Of a DNA stretch of 64,000 bases, positions 12,101-22,639 are shown piece by piece. The notes beneath the pieces are model-generated. The model searched no databases and was not told the DNA's origin. It saw only the letters and a program-made list of their open reading frames with translations. The position numbers and the translations under genes were made by a program. Numbering within the stretch: the first letter of the stretch is position 1; each line of letters begins with the position of its first letter. Source of the stretch: Takakia lepidozioides (lineage: Eukaryota > Streptophyta > Takakiopsida > Takakiales > Takakiaceae); contig CM060732.1 in NCBI GenBank assembly GCA_030704615.1, positions 39,291,053 through 39,355,052 of the forward strand, in the 5' to 3' direction.

Positions 12101-13843
12101 TCCCTTATGGAGAATGAAGAGTTTATTGCCACAGTGCAACGGGCAACTATTTTGGCCAAGCTCACCCCTGCACAAAAGCTCGATGTCATCCAGGTCTGTC
12201 TCTCTTCATTGCTGAGACTAATTTAAAATGCACAAAATTTGATGCTTAGAGACATCAGCTGTTTGATGATGTAAGGAGCCAAAATTGCAGTCATGTCTTC
12301 AGCTACAAGCGTTGAAACAAAATGAAAGAAATGAAATGAAGTGGTAAATCTCCACACGAGAATATATCCAATGCGAGATGTGTGGAATAAACTTAAACAA
12401 TATCTGTCTACAGAGGCAATGGAATCATTCAGCTTAGAGAAAAAGAAGAAAACATATGCAGATGACTGTTCAAATAACAAATGGGGAGGTTGCTTACCAG
12501 TTTCAGAACTGTGAGAGAAAATAGACTTGCACAGCAAGGTGGCAAAGTCTACTGGCTCTTCCTTCCAGACAATAGTCACATCATTGTAGGCTAGATTTAC
12601 TCAGGGTCTCATCACTCAAATTTCTCACACCGTTTCCTCTAACTCTCATGACCTCTTCAAAGTTCCTGCTTAGTCATTTGTTCATGTCACAAACTCCAAT
12701 AAAATCCAGATTCTGATGTCTCAGCGTCCTTGAATGGGTGTTATCAGGTACTCAGGGTTGGAGAACACACAGTGGGTTTTCTGGGAGATGGTATAAACGA
12801 TGTCTTGGCATTAAAAGGTGCAGATGTTGGCATCTCAGTTGACACGGCCTCGTCAGTAGCCAAAGATGCAGCTGAAATTATTCTACTGGAGAAGGATCTT
12901 AATGTGCTGGTGAAGGGTGTTCATCGCGGTCGTGTTACTCATGGCAACACAATCAAGTACATCAAAATGGCTGCTAGCTCCAACTTTGGAAATGTTTTCT
13001 CAATTCTGGTGGCTTCGGCGTGGCTTCCCTTCGATCCCATGAGGCCCATTCACATCCTCACGCAGAATCTGCTCTATGACATTAGCCAGGTGCATTCCTT
13101 AGCTCAACTGCAACATTCTGACCCTGTTCCGCTTATTACTCATAAAAAATGATGTGGAAGAGAATGAGGAGTTGACTCTAGGCAGTGCTGGCGTTGAGAT
13201 TCGAGGCATTAGCTTTGACTTTCCAAATGACCAACCCTAAGGTTGCCGCAAGTATGTAGTGGACTTTTCTTCTTCACCCATTTCTTTTCCTCTGATCTCT
13301 TCTTATTTGCGAGGTAATGCACCTGGGCACTTGCAGAAATAAATTTTTGAATTTTGTGTCTCACAGATCTCCATCCCCTGGGACAAGATGGACGCACACT
13401 TCACTGATGTGCCCCACCAGTGGTCAGCAAAGGGCATTGCAACTTTCATGGTGTGGATGGGACCTCAAAGCTCTGTTTTCGACATAGCGACATTTCTCAC
13501 TATGTGGTTCTACTACGGTTGTCAGACAGATGCTCGTGCTTCTGAATTTCAAACTGCCTGGTTCCTGGAAGGCTTGCTAACCCAGACGCTTGTCATTCAC
13601 ATGATTCGCACAGAACGCATTCCATTCTTTCAGGAAACAGCAGCGTTGCCTGTGTTGATCTTGACCACCATCATCGCTGGCATTGGAATTTACATCCCCT
13701 GGTCGCCCATTGGGAAGGCTGAAAAAATGGTTCATCTGCCTCCCTCCTATTTCGGTTTTTTGGCCTTGTTTATCCTTTCTTATTGCTGCCTCGCTCAGTG
13801 TGCCAAAATTGCTTACATAAGAAAATTCAAGAAATGGTTGTAG
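3140..13843 (+). CDS. P3B-type (MgtA-like) Mg2+ transporting P-type ATPase, 11 exons
   Basis: Predicted to move Mg2+ across a membrane using ATP. My exon model is 3140-3248, 3273-3302, 3799-3915, 4111-4337, 4863-5074, 5336-5438, 5871-6241, 11165-11720, 11870-12193, 12748-13089 and 13367-13843. All junctions are GT..AG with matching phase and give about 955 aa, close to the roughly 900 aa of bacterial MgtA. Visible motifs are SLTGE (about residues 235-239, actuator), GLTPEMLPM (350-358, typical of P3B), the phosphorylation site CTDKTGT with Asp396, [28 protein letters not shown]-like VKVLTGD, GDGIND (696-701), and the C-terminal membrane block with [10 protein letters not shown]. The start is the first ATG of exon 1 (CTCAATGG); the 36-codon N-terminus is not conserved and is less certain. 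The end of exon 8 could instead be 11,747. Intron 7 (6,242-11,164) carries an antisense LINE. No stop or frameshift is seen, so it is probably functional. Confidence 0.9.
6293..8542 (-). CDS. LINE ORF2 C-terminal part: reverse transcriptase and zinc-binding domain
   Basis: The 749-codon open frame shows canonical non-LTR RT blocks: [60 protein letters not shown] and the catalytic [11 protein letters not shown]. Near the C-terminus, [18 protein letters not shown] matches the zf-RVT zinc motif found after RT in many plant and algal LINEs. It should be continuous with the endonuclease ORF, but a one-base frameshift near 8,550-8,560 separates them (frame changes after VSKYK). The annotated Met is therefore an internal residue of ORF2, not the true start. 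Confidence 0.85.
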   Translation of the reverse strand: MVTSSVDIVKTFENHYSILGRTSRSNSEGSSAEWRDTVGKTVPMIQNSPDELEYISMAYNAPISSSEIVEAIEHLNGYKAGGPDGIVNELIKHGGDPMIEALVLLFNLIWKTEMIPFRWRQGVIVNLYKKGDREEPGNYRGITLLNAVGKTFCRVISTRLEVDLESRGFHEGQAGFRRNRGCVDHIFTLSQIIQGRKKEGKPTYVFFLDVKKAYDTVWRDGLWFRLWSCGIKGKMWRVVHNLYAHTKSCVTVNGQKSNFFDIDQGVAQGCTLSPLLFNVFINQLLEAVESEEFGLRVGDTTIPALMFADDFAGIGETPTNLQELIDCVKRYFDLWGLEANVSKCAVVAFNDRGEGGSDLKWQWRSRSSLPTLTWALNFPPIVIGMHISGKLFKLARAKLWGSLNFSTAEGSTLRLRKPCFVALLDLPWHTDLLYGLITPTRLSLESIQVGVLKECMSACSKTDNVAVRGEFGIPSLSSRRDEFKVRWWGQLQHMPNTRYPKLIDSISWKQDRPVKQAKSWQKRVEKILKDLDLDPQVLTLLDKSDLEAVVSEAMSVAMRLSDENEVRQRTSLNLFPVSDMGVDILDDLKGLPTLGTRLKFKLRAGSLPLNSKRKQRGKGECNCPLCGQSEDSIHFLIHCPGFSHQRDALFNSIKGIVPVPLFTNFESLEAEPKAQALLRPSFWANHTQQIDACVKGFLEGIWKTRINSLYEGKSYYRRQPLKEVGSVPFVPAQTGSGVNGHKATANNVL
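8560..9804 (-). CDS. LINE ORF2 N-terminal part: AP-type endonuclease
   Basis: The 414-codon frame contains [11 protein letters not shown] at the start of the exonuclease-endonuclease-phosphatase fold, GQETWE (catalytic Glu), [19 protein letters not shown] and TSDHFLIHR, the metal-binding and catalytic His motifs of LINE endonucleases that nick the target DNA. The first ~45 residues are the last copy of a 47-aa repeat. A one-base frameshift at the C-terminus disconnects it from RT. Confidence 0.8.
   Translation of the reverse strand: MSLSSLTDNIPLSAEPVRRVTEGFGTLNGLPILKFYTRRAKSTHGVTVPPLQNGWPSRSNHKLPRRQTIHMQRAGLRLATFNFSGLTNQRKQLEVGQVLRTNDIHICAGQETWETSDKLVGDVNSYKWAGRMYTLKAASAKRGQKGVGFFVRDFLFDNCEIINKGLRYEHSIWLKLNLKGGMSTKDLLVGCVYMPTEGTLSADKDKAFEDVKLDCASFLAKGQVVLLGDSNARVGKGLHQDDIIGPFGEDELNSNGRRLINCLEELQLLTLNNRTRGDQVQWTREKSQTGEHSIVDYIIMDKNLFPQCANVLIDRTDIGTSDHFLIHRCFPNTKRSVKRSIRKWRIEKFHNEEAKAEYVQALKEALPHFVQSLQELQSRSDNARNEVERAVDSWESFVSSVADKIIGTVSKYKR
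9661..10080 (-). repeat. Three-copy ~140-bp tandem repeat in the LINE coding region
   Basis: Copies start near 9,661, 9,800 and 9,941 (spacings 139 and 141 bp). On the minus strand each encodes [18 protein letters not shown] followed by a GVIVPK block and a PKCxEPERR block, a 47-residue unit. The 139-bp spacing and a 1-bp loss near 10,050 break the frame twice. Confidence 0.7.
10003..10425 (-). pseudogene. LINE ORF1-like N-terminal fragment
   Basis: This 140-codon frame lies upstream of the repeat block on the same strand. It is rich in basic and polar residues ([19 protein letters not shown]) and runs out of frame in the first repeat through an apparent one-base deletion near 10,050. It has no recognisable domain. 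It may be ORF1 or the N-terminus of a single fused ORF. From 10,430 to 11,164 I see only LINE 5' sequence and residual intron. Confidence 0.4.
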
Positions 13844-14373
13844 ATCTGCTATGCATGTTGTAGTTTTTTGCACTTGTGATTGAACCTGCAGTTGAGTACT
13901 CTGACTTGCAGGGGTTGTGGATCATGTTGCAACCATAGAAATAAGAGTATCTCTCCTCCTAGTATTGAGAGTGTGTTGCTATATGAGACAAATTGGAAGG
14001 AGGATAGCCATTGTGCCTGTTTCCCCTCAGAATGATCAATAAAAGATTGAAGATTGTAGAGATATTTCTCCTTGAAAATGACTAATGCTTTATCAACTAT
14101 AAAGCAATGTGGTGGTAAGGAAGCTAGATATATGGCAAAACAATTTATAGCTGAAATTGCATATTGTCTATGGAAGAAAAAATGGAAAAGAAACTCTCTC
14201 ATTAAAGCATCCATACTATCCCTACAACTTTATGATGGTAAAATCACAAATGACAAATTTTCAAAAGCTATATCAAAATTGGTAAATATACTTCATGGAT
14301 CAAGCTATACAATGAACATGTAAAACATGACAGGTATCTGCAATTTGAGTAAACAAGAGGTTTTCAATGCTTA

Positions 14374-14795
14374 GTGCATAGTTGCATGCTATCCACTACG
14401 GCCAACCCAGCCAAAATTAATGGAAATGGATCTCTCAGTACTATTTCTGCTGGTTCCCTGGTCATCCCCTCCAATACGACCCGGGGGAATGGTCCTGGAT
14501 GGACCAACGACATTCCCCCCCAAAATTCTTTACTCAGGGAAAAGAAATGGCCGGACATTCACTGAGATGATTGGACTCATATCTGGAAACACATTTGGCG
14601 AAAAGATCATGCTACAAAAATCTCTTCCTTTCGAAGATTACTCACAAAATTTTGCCAGTCAAGACTGCCTTTGATGAGGCCATCCAGACGTGCTCTATAT
14701 GTGCTAGTCAAGCTGAATCCCTGGAACACTGCTTCGTTCACTGCCTGAGGGCTGCTGTGGTTTGGTCCAAAATTCGCAATTTCTACTCACATTGA
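14374..14795 (+). pseudogene. LINE 3' fragment (zf-RVT region)
   Basis: Across three frames, the plus strand reads WTHIWKHIWRKDHATKIS followed by CSICASQAESLEHCFVHC and AAVVWSKI. This is the typical L1-type tail in which a tryptophan-rich linker precedes a CxxC..HxxxxC zinc motif. Frameshifts and stops interrupt it. The stretch 13,844-14,373 holds the ATPase 3' flank and an unrecognised 83-codon frame at 14,072-14,323. Confidence 0.5.
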
Positions 14796-16129
14796 AATCT
14801 CTCAGCTCCCCCTGTTGAAGTCCCAGCCTGGCATCCCCATTCACTACCTGGATATGTAAGGCCCTCTGGAGGCTGATATCGAGGTAATCTTTCAGGCATA
14901 GGAGACCCCCGTCGCTTCTTCTCTGCCATTTGAATTGCATAGTCTTCTCCCATGTCAAAAGAGTCCGCTGAAGAAACAGTTGTATCAGAATCCTCATCGC
15001 CTCTCAGGTGTTTTAACTGCTGAACTTTTTGTGGAATCCTCTGGGGCATACAATGTTGTCCTACCATGTCTGGAAGTTTAAACTTTAAAACTTGTTGTAA
15101 ACGCTGAATGGTAAAATTGGTGAAGACCCTGAGCTCCTTGTCTGTCCAGGTGAGTGGGGTGGGGTACCAATGACCTGTGAATTGTGCAAGTATTTCCATG
15201 CCTCATGTCCTTTAAAGAAAATATCGTCAGGGCCGAATTTATGTGTTGACAAATTGTTCCAGGCCGCATGAAACCATGAACGAATTTGAGAATCCTTTTG
15301 TATCATAACTTTTGCCTCATATAGGTATATATGAGGTGGCACTGAAGGTAAGACCCAATGATCCCCACTGGAATAACTCAGAAAGCGCGATTGCATCTTT
15401 GCTGTGCTCAGTGTGGTAACGTACCAGAAAACAAGCAGCGTAGTATACCCCACAGCCCATGACAATTCTTTCTACCTCCTTGGTCTTGGTATAAATGAAT
15501 CCATGTACAACTTGGAAGGCAATTAATTCCTTCAACATGGTACCTGCCTCATGCCAGTACTGTGCAAAGTGATGATCCTCAATTGGTCGATTGTTCGGAA
15601 GAACTTTAGTCCTAGTTGCCACTGGCAGCCAAATGCACATGATTTGATAGTAATGTGCCAATGACTGCGGAGGACTAATTTCTTTCCAAGCCAAATCTAA
15701 CATAATGGGAATTTGGTTGAAGGGCATAATCATAGCCCTATTGTACTCCCTTGCAGCTAGAGTTTTAGGTGGGTTAAAAGCAGCATTCCCCCATACCTCA
15801 GGCTGTGGTGGGTGTGGTGTGGTTGTAGTAACAACAGGGTCAGCTGCTGGCACAGTGACTTGTTGTGGTGTTGGTGGCACTGGCTCTTGTACCATTGGCA
15901 TCTCCTGCACCTCCTGTGAAGAAGACTGAAAAGCCAAAGTTCTGGCTTATAAATAAGAAGCCATTAGCTGTTCCTCAGGTATATAGACTCTTTTGTCGAT
16001 ATTTGAAGTGAGGTCCTCCACTTGAGTCTGCAGGCCGTCTACATCCTCCTATAACTCCGCTATTCTACTATAGACATTGTCTATAGTAGTTGTGGCAATG
16101 TTCTGCACCTGCAGCCTGAGCTCATTCAT
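14783..16129 (-). pseudogene. Ty3/gypsy downstream ORF B (unknown)
   Basis: It starts at MNELRLQVQ (16,129) just after ORF A, with about five bases between. A heptad-like segment (LQTQVEDLTSNIDKRV) is followed by a Pro/Thr/Gln linker (PPTPQQVTVPAADPVVTT) and a globular Trp- and Tyr-rich part. Two in-frame stops lie between 16,129 and 15,937, and frameshifts near 15,330 and 15,150. No signal peptide or membrane segment typical of env-like proteins is evident. I do not recognise it. Confidence 0.45.
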
Positions 16130-16135
16130 CTCGCT

Positions 16136-18701
16136 TTAGGTGAGTTTTCGTGGTGCTTTGCCCTCCACTGGCCCTTGTGCTAACCAGACCTGCATAAAGT
16201 GGTTATCCACCAAGTTGCTTGTGGTTCCTCTGAGAGTGTGCTCCTCTCTGAGTTTGTACACATCTAACTGCTGTTGTAAAGCCTCCATGCGCTTCGCATG
16301 AGGTTCAACCAAATTCGCATAGGCAGCAAGTAAATTATTGGCTTCCTTCCAAGCCTTGTTAGTGACCGAGATTTCATTTCTATTGGCCATGACCGTTTGT
16401 TGCAACTCCAGGATGTGCCTCTCTTGGTCAGCTTCAACCTGCCTGTATTGCTTGAAAGTATCATCATTGCGACAGATTGTATTCTTCATATCGACAATGA
16501 GTTTCATTTGCTCAACATTCTCTTCCTCTGCCTTCGTACATTTTTCCGCTTGACTGTTTATTTCTTTTGTAGATTGGTCAAGCATAGTTGTGAGTGTAGC
16601 ACATTGTATGGCCATCCTGTCATGCACTGTCTGCAACTCCATATGTAGTGCATTCACTTCTTGCAACTTGCTTTCATGCTTCACCTGCATTTGGTATAGC
16701 TGTTGCTTATGTGCTTCGTGCAAGTGGTCTTATACGAGGCCTGCCTCAATCAATTGTTCCTTGGCCAATTGCAAAGCCGCTTCTTTATTCTCCAAGTCTT
16801 GTTGCATCTTGAGAGTCACCTCTTCATCGACCTTGTTTGCACACTCTGTGGCAAGTCGAGCCTCAAACTCTTTCTTGAGTTCCTCCTCAAAGCTGCCAAT
16901 TGAGTAGTGGGAACATGGGATTTGACATAAGTACCAACAAATTCAGTGTCATGTTTATGGAACTCATAAGCATAGCCTGTTGAGGGTCATCTTGGTGAGC
17001 TTGCTGCTGTTCTCCCTTATCCTCAACAGTGTGATGCCTTACGAACCATTCAGGCCATTGCCCCACCAGATTTTCTTCCTGAACCACTTCATCCGTCACC
17101 GGTGCTGCAGTGTTTTGACATTCTACCTGTGGTACCTCCGTCACAGGTGTGTGTATTATATGCACCGCAGGGTTTCCCTTGGACAACCGTTGCACCTCCG
17201 GAATCACTGTGTCCTTGACCATACCAGAATATTCATAGAGAAGGTCCCCCTTCTCAATTTCTGCCACCACCTGTTCTGTAGTGGGAATATCTAACCCTTC
17301 TTTTTCTAAATCAATTATTTCTGGTTGAACTGCATGGACAACTTGTGGTAACCTTGTGACAAGCCGATCCTCTGGCTGTGATGGCTGTGATACTGAAGTA
17401 ACTTCCTCTTCCCTCTCTGAAGGTCCTGCTTCCAGTAATAGCAGTTCTTTGTGCTGCTGTGCCCCTTCCTGCACATGAGCTTGGGAAACATTATCATGCG
17501 GATTGCGTGAAGCCAATGGATCCGTCACTACAGTCTTTCCCCGCCTCTGTCTCTTATTCTCGGGTTGCCCTGCCAGTCCACCCTCACTGTGTGAAGAGCC
17601 TTGCTCTTCCATTGCAGTGGTTTCTGGCTCAAACACTCCCATCTCCTTTCTTTCTCGAGCATCAAGTATGCCAGAATCAAGAATTATTTGAGCAATGATT
17701 GGGCCAGAGACTATGATAGGAGATTTTGCGGCAGTACCCTGTAATCTTTTCATCTCCTCTACTAGTGCGTTGTACATTATGTCCGCCCATTCTACCTCTT
17801 CTCCTCTCAGGGCTTTGAGTATTTCCTCTATGAAGGATCTCCTCAAATACTGTTGGTTCTGTTTCATGGCAAACAAAACGTTCAATACCTGGCCTACCTC
17901 CTTTAGCCCTGGGTACACGGCCTTGGTACAAGCATAACCTTGAGTTTTAAAGAAACTCCCTTCTTGGAATAAGTCCCCTATTTGCAGTCTTGCCCTGTGC
18001 TCCTCCACATGCACTTGACATGCTGGCAATCGAAACAATTGTTGTAGGTATAGGGGAGTAATTAATAATTCAACTCCCTTCACCGTTGTTGCTCATGTCC
18101 TTGGCTCAAAGTTCTGCAAGAATTGTAACATGTACTGTCTATGGTGCAATGTCCAATCTTTGCTTTGCAATCCTTACAATCTCAGCTCCTTCAATAACTG
18201 TATCGCCTGTGGAGTAGCAATCGTTTGTTTCTGCAGGATTGTGGTGCTCTTCACCTTTATTTCCTCCATTCCTCTCACTCACTTCATTCTAGACCCCCAG
18301 AAATGTTTTGGCTGTAACAATTGAAGAAATGCCTGCATGGCACAAAGCATAAACGTATGGTTGCTACAAAAAGCTATGGGTAATTTGTTGTAAGCCTGCG
18401 GGGCTTGCAAGCATCGATCAAGAGAAAAGATCCACTCTGTTCTTTCGTCCCTATGCCACTGCGTAAGTAATATTGCGAGCGTTGTGATAGGTTGTGTCAC
18501 GTCGTGATGGGTTGTGATAGGTTGTGTTTCGCCTTGATGGGCTGTGATAGGCTGTGTCCCGCTTGTTCTGCCCGCCCTGGTCATATATGCTCGGCCTAGC
18601 AACAAGTGCTCCATACTCCGTTGGTAACACTGGCGCAGCCCGTGACTGCTCTTGCATTTCAACACGCAATTCATGCTACAATGGTTTGTCATGGATACCA
18701 C
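16136..18701 (-). pseudogene. Ty3/gypsy downstream ORF A (coiled-coil protein, unknown)
   Basis: Frame continuity shows one long ancestral ORF: 18,701 to 18,279 and 18,083 to 16,887 share a frame, with stops near 18,277, 18,180 and 18,095. A frameshift near 16,920 and a stop near 16,727 then lead into a 195-codon coiled-coil tail rich in Glu, Lys and Gln (EARLATECANKVDEEV, KQYRQVEADQERHILELQ). The middle is acidic and low in complexity. It has no match to env, gag or RNase that I can see. The N-terminal part has short DNA repeats at 18,480-18,570 that translate as THHDVTQPITT-like units. Confidence 0.5.
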
Positions 18702-19584
18702 TGTACCTCTTCAACTTATTGGCATTGACTATTCCCAGCATTTCTTTGTTAATGGTTTGTAACATGGCGGTGTTGTTATCATACATCTTTTGTATGACAT
18801 AAGGTCCTTTCCATGGTGATTTAAGCTTAGAAGCTTTAATCTTTCCTTTCTTCTGCAACCATAGAACCAAATCTCCCGTCTTAAAAGTCTTTAACTTGCC
18901 CTCATCAAACTGTCCCTTCCTCTTCATCTGAATTCTAGTCATATTATCAGCTGCATCAACACGTACTTCTTCCACATGGTATAATTCATGTTTCTAGACC
19001 TTAATGGAATCTTGCAATTCCATTCGCTTTCCCCATTCCATTCTCATGGTAGGTAACAGGAATTCCACTGGAAGTAAGGCTTCCATACCATAAACTAATT
19101 GGAATGGTGTATACTTAGTGGTGACTTTATATGAAGTCATGTATGACCACAAAGCTGTCAGCAGCTTTGTATCCCAATCCGTTCTGTTTGCATTGACTAT
19201 CTTAGTCAAGATAGTACATAGTATTTTGTTGGTAGCCTCTGCCTGCCCATTACCATGTGGGTAATATGTTGTACTCTTCCTATGCACAATCATGGACTCT
19301 TTAGTCAATAATTCAATGGTCTCATTAATGAAGTGACTTCCCTGATCACTGATAAATTCCAAGGGACAGCCAAATTGTGTAAGTATGTTCTCATACAGGA
19401 ACCTTGCTGTGGACTTGGCTGTGTTGTCCTTCAAAGCTTTAGCTTCCACCCACTTCGTAGTATAATCAGTGGCTGTAATTATGTACCTGTTCCGTGTATT
19501 CTTGGCTGGTGGGTTAATCGGTCCAACAAAGTCTAGTCCCCATTTCTGAAATGGTTCCGTAGGCATTGTAGGATGCAAGGCCAT
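18676..19584 (-). pseudogene. Ty3/gypsy integrase, core and GPY/F-like C-terminus
   Basis: The core reads WGLDFVGPINPPAK, TATDYTTKWVEAKAL (first Asp), FISDQGSHF (second Asp) and NGQAEATNK (Glu), completing a D,D,E triad. A separate frame 18,975-18,676 holds LKSPWKGPYVIQKMYDN, matching the GPY/F module that follows integrase cores. A break near 18,990 separates the two parts, and the zinc-finger end upstream is out of frame. Confidence 0.75.
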
Positions 19585-19630
19585 CCTTCCATCTCTGCAA
19601 AGGTCCTAGCCTCTGACATTCATCACAACT

Positions 19631-21682
19631 CTAACAATACTTGTGTATATCTTTGAACAAAGTAGGCCACCAGTAACCTGCGAGTAGTATCTTCCTACTG
19701 GTAGTCTCTTCTCCAAAATGACCTCCAGCCACTCCTTTATGAACTTCCTCCAAAACTTTATTTACTTCATGGTGGTACAAGCATCGTTTTAGTACTCCAT
19801 CAGGTCCTAGCTTATACATTCTGCTTCCTACCATAGTATAAGGTAAAGCTTTGATAGCGATTCTCTTCCTCTGCTCCCTACCATAACTAGGTGGGCATTG
19901 ACCATGAGTAAGGTAGTATCTGATTGGCCACTGCCAATCTATCCATTCATCTGCACTTCCTTGTACCTCCATTACAAATAAACTCGCATCAGGTAACTGA
20001 TCGTCTACTCCTGTGGCGGCCTCTCCTGTTGTTAGTCGTGACAAATGATCTGCCACAAGATGCAAACGGCCAGGCTTGTAAACAACTTCGAACTCAAACT
20101 CATGCAAGATTATTAACCACCTCGCTATCCTTCCACTTATCAAAGGTTTGTTCACCAGATATATCAGAGCCTGGTGATCCACATAAAACATAAACTTTCT
20201 TCCCAATAGGTAATGCCTGAATTTCTTGACTGCATAAATCATTGCCAGTGCTTCTCTTTCAGTTGTGCTATAGTTCCTTTCAGCATTATTCATCAACCTG
20301 CTAGCATAGTACACAGGTGAATCTATATTTCATGTAACATTATGGGCTAACACCGCTCCCAACGCTTCTCCTGATGCATCACAGTGAACATGAAATACTA
20401 CATGCCAGTGAGGGTTAATCAGCACAGGTGTAGTTGTTACTGACAGTGTAAGTTCCTCAAAAGCCTGTTGACATTCAGCTGTCCATGCAAACACTGCATC
20501 TTTCTTCAGAAGCTTGCTCAATGGTGTTGCTATTTGTGCATACCTTTTGACAAATCTTCTGTAATAACTGGTTTGCCCAAGGAATCTCCCTAGACTTTTA
20601 ACATCCACTGGTGGTGGAGAGGCTTTAATGGCCTCTGTCTTCCTGAGATCCACAAGAAGTCCCCTCTTACACACAATGTGTCCCAGAAGCATCCCTGAGT
20701 TCACACAGAAAGTACACTTCTCTGGATTCAGGCCCAGACCTCTCATCCTGCATCTGGCCAGACATAACTCCAATTTATGCAAGTGCTCATTCTTAGAGCT
20801 GTACACACTGAAATCATCCAAGAACACCTGCATGAAATCATCCAGATACTCATGAAAAGATTCACTTATCACTCTCTGAAAGGTTGCTGGTGCATTACAG
20901 AGTCCAAAGGGCATGACTTTGTATGCATAAGCACCCCAGTCTGTGATGAAATCTGTCTTTCCTTGATCTTCTTCTGCCACTTGCACTTGATTATAACCAC
21001 TGAAGCCATCCATGAATGAGTACATCTCATGGCCTGCCACAGTGTCCAATACTGCTTCTGTGAATGGCAAAGGGAAAGGATCTTTCTTCGTACAAGCATT
21101 CAGCTTCTTGTAGTTCACACATACTCTTAGTTTACCATTCTTCTTGGGAACTATTACAATGGGTGACAACCAAGTTGTATACTCTATTGGGTATATAAAC
21201 GTAGCCTCAGCCAACTTCTTGATTTCTTCTCCAACCTTCTGTGCGTAGTTGGGATTCATTCTGTACCTTGCCTGCTTGATTGGTACTGACCCTGGTTCCA
21301 GTTCAATCTTATGCTGACAGATTTCAGGTGATATCCCTTTTAGATCCTCATAGCTCCAAACAAATACATCTCTGTATTTGATGAACAAACTCTTAGCTTC
21401 TTCAAAGAATTCTGGCTCCAAATCAGCTCCTACCTTCACCATCCTCAGTTCCTCTTTAGTTCCCACATTCACTTCCCTCACCTGCTCATCAGCTGTGATT
21501 GTCCAACCAGTCACCACTTCATCCTGTAAACTCACAGTGGCTGGTTCCTCTAGGATTTCCATTTCTCCTTCTCTTTCTTCATAGAAATGTGATGGGTAAC
21601 TGCTGGTTTCCTCTTCAGTTGGTGTTGCTGACACTACACCACAGCAGATACCTCTTAAACAACTTAGGCTTTCCAGCCGCAT
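19631..21682 (-). pseudogene. Ty3/gypsy reverse transcriptase, RNase H and integrase zinc region
   Basis: One frame runs from 21,682 to 19,631 except for a single TGA at 20,330-20,332. RT motifs are RMNPNYAQKV, PKKNGKLRVCVNYKKLN, MPFGLCNAPATFQR and the catalytic VFLDDFSVYS. RNase H shows HVHCDASGEALGAVL, ERNYSTTEREALAMIYAV and YVDHQAL. The end contains the H-H part of an HHCC integrase finger (HHEVNKVLEEVHKG, GGHFG) before a TAG. The rest of the finger (CDECQRLG) follows just beyond it. Confidence 0.8.
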
Positions 21683-21859
21683 CTCCGCAACCTGCTCCTA
21701 CTCTGGGTGTGCTGCAAACAAGGTAGCTTCCTGCTCCTCATCCAGTCCTCCTCTCCAGTCATACTCTCTGACCCCTCGAGGTCTTCTCGTAGCAGGTAAT
21801 CTACTAGATTTCTTTGTGGTAATTTGTCTCTCGTGTATCCCATTATGCACGGTTAGTAA

Positions 21860-22145
21860 CTAAGAATTCCAGTCATGGAATACCCTGGCCTGTTTCAGCC
21901 ACGGACGTCCCAATAATAAGGAGTAAGCCTCCATGACTTCATCCATCTTCAACACAGTTACTATGATCATAAAGATCATCTTCTGTATCTGTATCTTAAC
22001 TCCTCTTATTAATCCCAATGGCTGTACACTTCTTTGATCTGCCATTGTTACTGTAAATGGGGCTGGTTTCATGTTACTTAGACCAAGCTTCTTCCTTAAT
22101 TGGTCTGTCATGATATTTACTCCAGAGCCTCCATCTATCAGTACA
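21860..22145 (-). pseudogene. Ty3/gypsy retropepsin fragment
   Basis: The minus strand reads VLIDGGSGVNIMTDQLRKKL, with Asp-Gly-Gly in place of the usual Asp-Thr-Gly or Asp-Ser-Gly, and later SLLLGRPWL, the second conserved retropepsin segment. The first part lacks an in-frame Met because the element is truncated here. A frame break lies between it and RT. Confidence 0.6.
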
Positions 22146-22149
22146 TCAG

Positions 22150-22561
22150 TTAGTTATGTGCTTCTAATTCTCAATTGGATTACTGGCATAGATGGAGGTC
22201 TTGACATGTTGATGAAATCGGAACTTCCAGGTATTGATGCAGAGGAGGAAGTTGTGAATCTAGCAGAGCCTACAGAGTGCTCAGCATCATCCCAGCGTGG
22301 TCGGCAGGTTCCATCGGAGTTTCATCAATTGAAACTGAGATGAAGTCCCTGTCGCTTCTTGGCAATGAGAGTGAAACAATACGCAAACATCTGCTTGTCG
22401 AGCTTCGTTGTGTTCGTGGGAGGTTGTCCACTTTACAAGTCAGAATCGACAAAGGTCTGTTGCACCCTCTTCAGGCAGTTCCATTCATAAAAAATGATGA
22501 TGGAAACAACATGTCCCTTGCCAGGAAAGTAGATTTTGTAGACCAGTTCCGTAGTAAGTGA
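22150..22561 (+). other. Unassigned open frames next to the truncated retroelement
   Basis: Two overlapping plus-strand frames (ending 22,343 and 22,561) read as plausible protein, for example NESETIRKHLLVELRCVRG and LQVRIDKGLLHPLQAVPF. The sequence does not look like the adjacent retroelement. It may be the remainder of a gene broken by that insertion, but I recognise no family. Confidence 0.25.
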
Positions 22562-22639
22562 CCATTGAGTCCATTGGCAATGATACTCATTTTGTGATCA
22601 CCAGGTTTAATATGAAGTACATGTCTGTTCATGGGTTGT

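Larger units (their letters stand above)
14783..22145 (-). mobile_element. Decayed Ty3/gypsy retrotransposon with large 3' ORFs, truncated at the 5' end
   Basis: On the minus strand the order is protease, reverse transcriptase, RNase H, integrase with a GPY/F-type C-terminus, then about 3.9 kb of additional ORFs. Gag and the 5' LTR are missing: homology stops at the protease near 22,145. I could not find an LTR pair. The RT style (DPFPLPFTEAVLD, FLDDFSVYS) resembles the non-chromodomain Tat/Athila side of Ty3/gypsy rather than the chromovirus at 52-59 kb. Confidence 0.75.

Noticed and set aside
3140-13843. Bacterial contamination carrying mgtA
   Set aside because: Ten GT..AG introns in consistent phase and a eukaryotic LINE within an intron exclude a bacterial origin of this contig.
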